From Ciona savignyi (Eukaryota; Chordata; Ascidiacea; Phlebobranchia; Cionidae), in NCBI GenBank assembly GCA_000149265.1, contig CH000026.1:24261-88260 (forward strand): a DNA stretch of 64,000 nt, written 5' to 3'. Positions 59,601 to 64,000 of this stretch are shown here, piece by piece. The notes under the pieces were generated by a model. That model was not told the origin of the DNA, did no database searches, and worked only from the letters and a program-made list of their open reading frames with translations. Every line of letters begins with the position of its first letter. The first letter of the stretch is position 1. The translations under genes and the position numbers were made by a program.

Positions 59601-59923
59601 GACTTTTGAACATGAAACCTTTCGTCAGAAAGGCGACGCACTAAACCACCAAACTATTCTGTAGCACTTTAATCGTCAGATTACCTCTCGCCACCCATCG
59701 AGATATGAATAAATACAGTTAACTTTCGAAGACATAGAGTATCTCTTATAACTAACTGTAAATACGATACGAAAATTTATATTAACTTTTGATAACCCTT
59801 AGAGCACTTTTAAAACCACAACCAAATTTAATGGAAAATTGCAACAAAATTACCTGTTTCCATTTCCATTGAAATTACAAATCCGGGGAACAACAGGCCG
59901 AAGAAAAGATAAAAAACCTTCAT
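47690..59923 (-). CDS. Copy 2: CAP/CCP/EGF/SEA-like/ZP transmembrane protein
   Basis: 21 exons: 59923-59854, 59016-58839, 58007-57848, 57050-56929, 56178-56119, 55867-55746, 55492-55439, 55075-54902, 54537-54370, 54080-53967, 53714-53534, 53354-53157, 52871-52748, 52631-52448, 51969-51812, 51575-51401, 50871-50801, 50550-50379, 50034-49939, 48178-48073, 47832-47690. About 943 residues: signal peptide, CAP (to about 255), two CCP, EGF, SEA-like, ZP, RKRR site, EGF, transmembrane helix. Sixteen of the 21 exons clearly keep copy 1 lengths. CAP tetrad: GYN replaces EHN and YLQSFFYQ replaces RLWFNE, so one His and one Glu are lost. Copy 1 exons 8-10 and 14-36 have no counterpart. The SEA-like junction shows the same phase mismatch as copy 1. 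No stop breaks the other joined exons, so it looks functional. Confidence 0.87.
48313..48796. mobile_element. Small hAT-like insertion with CAGCGGTTCCCAAACT ends
   Basis: Inverted ends CAGCGGTTCCCAAACT and AGTTTGGGAACCGCTG. The flanks GGCTATGA and GGCTATGT look like an 8-base target duplication. The related copy on the left arm has a single AGCTATGTTAAA at that place. Confidence 0.75.
48991..49282 (+). mobile_element. Young SINE with target duplication
   Basis: Full length, near consensus, flanked by CCTCATT at 48984-48990 and 49283-49289. The related sequence on the left arm (minus strand near 44690) reads AACCTTATTATAAAG with no SINE, so this is an empty/filled pair. Confidence 0.92.
50920..51330. 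repeat. 43-bp intronic minisatellite, copy 2 (expanded)
   Basis: Nine to ten units on TTAGTATTTATGTATATACT plus TTACTGTAAACTATATTACTAAG. Same intron and unit as 40820-41055, but about twice the copy number and more uniform. Confidence 0.93.
56283..56505 (+). mobile_element. SINE, head lost, in copy 2 intron 4
   Basis: Starts at TTTAGTGCTGGAGGTTTG and runs to GTGTTTTTCACATTCCAC. Confidence 0.8.
56574..56868 (+). mobile_element. SINE in copy 2 intron 4
   Basis: Full length (GCCGGTTGGTCTAGCGGTTT to ATGAATAGCCTATCC), 60 bases before the exon at 56929. Confidence 0.92.
57120..57412 (+). mobile_element. SINE in copy 2 intron 3
   Basis: Full length, head TCCCGTCAGGTAGTCTAGCGG, tail GGGGATAAACAAGAATATCC. 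Confidence 0.9.
58037..58310 (-). mobile_element. SINE in copy 2 intron 2
   Basis: Inverted copy with diverged head, 30 bases from the exon at 58007. Confidence 0.85.
58384..58770. repeat. GGGGTTCAGTTGTAAA minisatellite
   Basis: A short GTGTGGGTTGAAACTC array (58390-58490) runs into about 16 units of GGGGTTCAGTTGTAAA. It lies in copy 2 intron 2 and is absent from copy 1. Confidence 0.93.
59027..59100 (+). repeat. tRNA-like relic beside exon 2 of copy 2
   Basis: GGATCGCATGGCTTAGTCGG, TTAATGCATCG, then GGTTGTGGGTTGAAAACC, in the same position and orientation relative to exon 2 as 15015-15100 in copy 1. Confidence 0.6.
59425..59660 (-). mobile_element. SINE in copy 2 intron 1
   Basis: Shortened copy (the GATCACCTCGCGCCC block is displaced to about 59670), with TTAGGATAGTATAGGATATTC at its start. 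Confidence 0.78.
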
Positions 59924-60125
59924 GATTCGAGCTAACCCGACTGCTCGACTGAGATCCAACAGGTGAGTGAACAAGATATCGTTCGTTGAAGCAGAAGACG
60001 CTGCGATGATTCATCTTTTGCGCCATTTAGTTTCCGGCTACAATAGAATCAATTGTACGGGGGTCTCTTAACGATTTCCGCCGCGCCGGACATATGTATG
60101 TGAATAAATCATTCATTGTTTTAAG

Positions 60126-61820
60126 ATTTTGTTTGGCTAACTGGACCTAGAAGCTGCGTCTATAGCCACCACATATATAATAATATTATACACCGAGTAT
60201 GTAGTTTAAATCTGCAAATAAAAATATATGGTTCATTTTGTTAACAATTCAAATTTGTTAACCATTCAGTAAACGGTACATATCTAAACCATATTTCTTT
60301 ATCTTTTATTTTCTGATAGCGCAACGGTGCAAGTAAATAAGAAGAAACCAGGCTAAATAGTTTAATAAATTGTAAAGCAGTTTATTTAACATATACGACA
60401 TACAGCAGTAGCCCCGGTAACCCGACGGTGGACACGAGGAAATATACGGTTGCCCGTGTGATTGCAGCGGCTGCTTAGTTGTATATTTTAATATAAACAT
60501 ATTAAGCAATACACAATCAGCCTGTAATTCATTTATCTTTTGTTTTATGATAGCGCAACGGTGCAAGTGAATAAGAAGAAAACCCGGCCTCATAGTTAAA
60601 TAAATGGCAAATTGGCTGCAGGGTCAGTTCGTACTCGTCTTCTATCCACGGCGGTAGAAATAACATACTATGTATCTTGAAAGCATATCTGGACAGCTCT
60701 GGAATTTTTTAGATTTTTTTCTAAGCCTTATTGATAAGGTAATGGCTAACGCTCCAATTTTTCATGAAATGTGGTCAAAATTGGGAGAAATGTTAGTGCA
60801 TTACCCACTGCTGTTGCGTTAAAAAAGAAAGAAAAAAATAACCCAGGAAATATCTTAAATATGAAGATTTGTTTCTGATTTATAATACAGACATTAAACG
60901 TGACCCAAACATCTACCAGAAGAAGTAATGAAATCGCAAAGAAACTTTGTCATTTGTTAGCCCTGGTATAGATAAGCAGAAACCGGGCCACAAGCCATGC
61001 TTGTCAAGCGTTTGACGAAAAAAAAACTTAAAAAGAAAAACTAAAAAAACAATATGCTTGGAGTCGCAGCTTTGGGCATATTCCAATCAACCAGTTAAAC
61101 TGTATGTATTATACTGTATCAGTTGATAAGCTATGCATTAAAGAACGACGGAGTATTAATAGCAATGGGGACTTCATGCTATATTTAGTGCAAGATACTC
61201 AACGGGCCCCAATTTCAATTCAATTCAATTTATTTAATTTATGCTGACATCACATTTTTACAAACGACATCAGTATATATAATAATGTATAGCAATGTAC
61301 AGCAAAGGATGCAGCGAAAGACCAAAAAGTCACCGAGTCAGCTGCACCCTTTGTGTTTATTTAAATAAATAAAAAAAATAACGAAATACAATGCTGCACA
61401 GGCCAAAACCTTTAATAAACGTATCATTTTATAGTACTTTGCAGTAAACAAGTTACAGTGAAACAAAATATAAAGCTATAAACAGGTTGATTGACAGATA
61501 GTGTAACAATTGAGACTATTGCATTGTCCGTAATTAATACATTTGAATTAAATATTGCTTGAAGCGAAGTTTATATAAGTTAAATGACATGCACTTGTAG
61601 TCATTCGGTATTTCACCCCACACACACGGTCCAAGATATTGTAGCATACTTTTTCCCTAATTGGTACGCACTCTCGGGTGATAAAATGTACCAATATCCT
61701 TTAGTCTAGTGGCATCGGTTATTTTTCTAAAAAATTAGCTTTTCGGAACATAGCGTTTAACCGGCTGCTCTAATTTTGATAAGATTTGGTGGAATGCTAG
61801 ATCGTTAGCCACCCTACGTC
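60126..61820. other. Intergenic spacer right of the duplication
   Basis: Holds a direct repeat TGATAGCGCAACGGTGCAAGT (60315 and 60549), a SINE piece (60385-60470), a diverged 335-bp unit (about 60720-61060), an AATTCAATTCAATTTATTTA stretch (61217-61250) that may be the end of a retroelement, and part of another 335-bp unit (61730-61815). No gene was supported. Confidence 0.55.
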
Positions 61821-61825
61821 ACTTA

Positions 61826-64000
61826 AAGGGGAACTGAAGTCGATTTTAAGAATTTCTTAATAAATGGAAAAATACGCTGATTTCAAAAATCAAATCAGTT
61901 TCTTCCAATATTTTTTTGTTAAAAAGTTATGAGCAGATATGTATTTCATTTTATGTTAGGGGATTTCCCGTATTACGTCATTGACGTTGTTGGAATTTTG
62001 TGCCTATATGCGTTGTATACAATCATGTGCCAGTTTAGAGGTGAATTAGTAACAGAAGTGCCTGCAGGAGCGTAATATTTACGATGTTTTATGAAGACTT
62101 AGCATAACACTTGTCATATAGCCTAACTGAACCAATGTACGCGCGTGACAGCTTACCTTAAGCGGTCATTCAGGCCTGCACGGTCCTGGACCTAAGCTGA
62201 ATGCTGAGGTATACAGGTCTCGTATTTAAATGACTTTAGAACAATAAGTCTTAGCAATTTATATCATAAATCATAAAAGTGAAGAGAACAAACTGTAACT
62301 GCCAGCAATTTATAGAAATAAACCAGTCATCAATCAAAGATCAGACTATGCGGTGGGAACAGCATATTTCTTTTATAATTGTTGCTTTTCAATATATAGC
62401 CATAATCTGTAACGTAGACTAGCAATGATATTATCAACCCTTAGGCTACAAACTAAGAAATTTGGTCATACATATACATAGGAGTTTTAACAAATTACTT
62501 TTGTTTTATTGATTTCTAGAGTAAATTTAAGTTAATGTTGTAACACTAAAATGGATGACAGTTTTCAGCATCCTGGCATGGATGAAAGAAGTTTTATTGT
62601 ACACAATGAAACAACACAAATTCAAAGTTGTAACAGGCAGTGTAAATAGACAGTCAATTTAACACCTTCAATAGCATTGAAATCATTACTGTTGGATGAT
62701 CGCTTGACTTTGATGATGAAGACTGTGATGATGGTACATATTCACTTATTTTGCTCACATTTAACTCAATATGAGAGCTACTCCCCACTGAAAATGCAAT
62801 TTCATCACTAAATGACACCAGAGATCCTGTGGTACTTATTTCTACAGAACTGGTTTCTTCCATTTCAGATTCTTCAGCTTCCTACAAATGAATTATTTAA
62901 ATATCAATTTCAACACTGCATTAAAAGAATACCGTAATTCAAAAACACTATAAGACTGAACATACTTCAGAATCAGCTGGTTTAGATTGAGATGTATCAC
63001 TAGGTGTAGGTGGAATAGTTGGTCTCAACAAAGACTCTATGGCAAAGTATTTTTCCTTAGCCTGAATTAAAATGAATTTTTGAAAAACGGCACAATTGTG
63101 GCTGTATGACAAAAATTGTAAATAGCACATACCTCCATTTGACAAAAACTCTCTTTTTATACCATTTTTCCTGTACGAAATTCCGCTTGATGTACTGGGT
63201 TGATTACTATGTTTAAAATCATATTCAGAAAAATTAAAAATTGTTGGAACTGCATTTTCACCAAGCGGTTTGTTTTCATCATCTTGGCCACTCCATTGGA
63301 GTCAAATACAATTTTACTATGATAATCCTTGTCACAAAAATGTGCTCTACACACTGTGGTTCTTTTTCTAGGTAGTTTAGAACGCTTGCATTGTTGTATC
63401 CATTGCTTCCTCTGTTTTTTGTTGCTGTGTGGAAATCGATGGAAGTGCACAGGTGGATTGGAATTTTGTGTGCATTAATAGAAATTTGTACATCCCGGAG
63501 CAAAACAATATGCTCTAATCACTCTTCTTTCCTTCTCAATGGCTTCCTTTACTTTGTAAACTTTAGGCATTTTACAACATCTAATAAAAAGAACTGAATT
63601 GGAAAAGTGGTATATTCTTATTAACTTATTTGGGTAGTTAAATAGAGGTTTATTATATATATTCTTCACTTACATATCTAAGTGCTTGTTGTGTACGTAT
63701 TGTCGGATTACACATCGGCTATTGTGGATTAACTGAAAAAAACGAAAATACAACGCTCCAGCAGGCGCTTCTGTTACTAATTCACCTCTAAACTGGCACA
63801 TGATTGTATAGAACGCATATACCCATGAAATCTCAACAACTTCAATGACGTAATACGGGAAATCCCCTAACATAAAATGAAATGCATATCTGCTCATAAC
63901 TTTGTAACCAAAAAATATTGAAAGAAACTGATTTGATTTTTGAAATCAGCGTATTTTTTCCATTTATTAAGATATTCTTAAAGGGGAACTAAAGTCGATT
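61826..64000. mobile_element. DNA transposon with long inverted repeats and THAP gene (Kolobok-like)
   Basis: About 250 bases at 61846-62080 (AATTTCTTAATAAATGG, CGCTGATTTCAAAAATC, AGGGGATTTCCCGTATTACG, AACTGGCACATGATTGT on the complement) recur inverted at about 63750-63978. The left edge reads CACTTAAAGGGGAACTGAAG. A TTAA target and AAAGGGGAAC start fit Kolobok/T2-type elements, and THAP-bearing Kolobok elements are known. It interrupts a 335-bp repeat. No catalytic transposase domain is visible, so it is probably non-autonomous or internally reduced. The right end may continue past base 64000. Confidence 0.7.
62654..63570 (-). pseudogene. THAP-domain gene of the transposon, broken
   Basis: Starts ATG at 63570 (MPKVYKVKEAIEKERRVIRA). 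The C2CH zinc site is visible as CFAPGC, then HFHRFPHS, KQWIQQCKR and VCRAHFCDKDY, with a basic tail. One in-frame TAA (63475-63477) lies right after CFAPGCTNFY and interrupts the THAP domain. Further exons downstream seem to be 63112-62970 (YFAIESLLRPTIPPTPSDTS) and 62880-62654 (acidic/serine-rich, ending LLKVLN). No RNase-H-like transposase core is seen in the window. Confidence 0.68.

Larger units (their letters stand above)
55439..59923 (-). other. Copy 2 exons 1-7: diverged CAP module
   Basis: Motifs VYLDGYNGPRRTKGASNMQ, TTNYQNIGESF, CSHYIQGVWANTSKIGC, CNFAPSG and GCHEENPNFSGVG. Compared with copy 1, the stretch after NIGE is rewritten (TFLQSDTLATAAIDGTF against [17 protein letters not shown]) while the flanking blocks are kept. 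Confidence 0.9.
14071..60125. repeat. Large inverted duplication (palindromic gene pair)
   Basis: The left arm (about 14071-45883) carries gene copy 1 and the right arm (about 45984-60125) carries copy 2 in the opposite direction. Outer ends: the left sequence around 14080-14274 matches the reverse complement of about 59924-60125 (AATAAATCATTCATTGTTTTAA, CTTAACGATTTCCGCC and the bases up to the ATG). Inner ends: ACAAATAGGGGTGGTTacac...GACACTC before the gap matches the reverse complement of AGAGTGTC...AACACTATTTGT after it. The arms differ in length mainly because two blocks of the left arm are absent on the right. Confidence 0.9.

Noticed and set aside
61200-61720. LINE or other retroelement 3' end
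   Set aside because: The AATTCAATTCAATTTATTTA stretch resembles retroelement tails, but I saw no reverse transcriptase or endonuclease motifs, so no element is called.

Overview
The window is animal nuclear DNA and looks like a tunicate, most likely a Ciona species. It is AT-rich, with compact GT-AG exons and about 35 copies of one tRNA-headed SINE scattered through introns and intergenic DNA. The gene content includes chimeric extracellular proteins (CAP, sushi, EGF, NIDO, AMOP, VWD, ZP) of a kind common in ascidians. The species is inferred from style and content, not from a marker gene. There are two 100-base assembly gaps, at 21378-21477 and 45884-45983.

Region by region. (1) 207-9171, minus strand: most of an HTATSF1-like splicing-factor gene in 11 exons whose phases all agree; its 3' end lies beyond the left edge. 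A 109-bp minisatellite and several SINEs sit in its introns. (2) 11064-11915, plus strand: a small three-exon gene for a 62-residue secreted peptide, with a TATA box and a non-coding first exon. (3) 12.0-14.2 kb: repeats, including a TGACG-rich minisatellite. (4) 14275-43002, plus strand: a 47-exon gene for a membrane protein of about 2,340 residues: signal peptide, CAP, EGF, four CCP/sushi, EGFs, NIDO, AMOP, VWD, EGFs, SEA-like, ZP, furin site, EGF, transmembrane segment. (5) 43.1-47.6 kb: repeat-rich spacer with a gap at its centre. (6) 47690-59923, minus strand: a second, shorter copy of the same gene (21 exons, about 943 residues: CAP, two CCP, EGF, SEA-like, ZP, furin site, EGF, transmembrane). 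(7) 60.2-64.0 kb: dispersed repeats and a DNA transposon with long inverted repeats and a broken THAP gene.

The main result is that roughly 14.07-60.13 kb is one large inverted duplication (tail-to-tail paralogues) whose dyad axis falls inside the 45884-45983 gap. The right arm lacks two blocks present in the left arm (exons 8-10, and exons 14-36, which include NIDO-AMOP-VWD). The ZP halves are nearly identical, while the CAP halves have diverged and the right copy has lost part of the CAP tetrad. CAP, EGF and ZP modules are the ones ascidians use in sperm-egg coat recognition, so the pair is a candidate gamete-surface or allorecognition receptor. That role is an inference.
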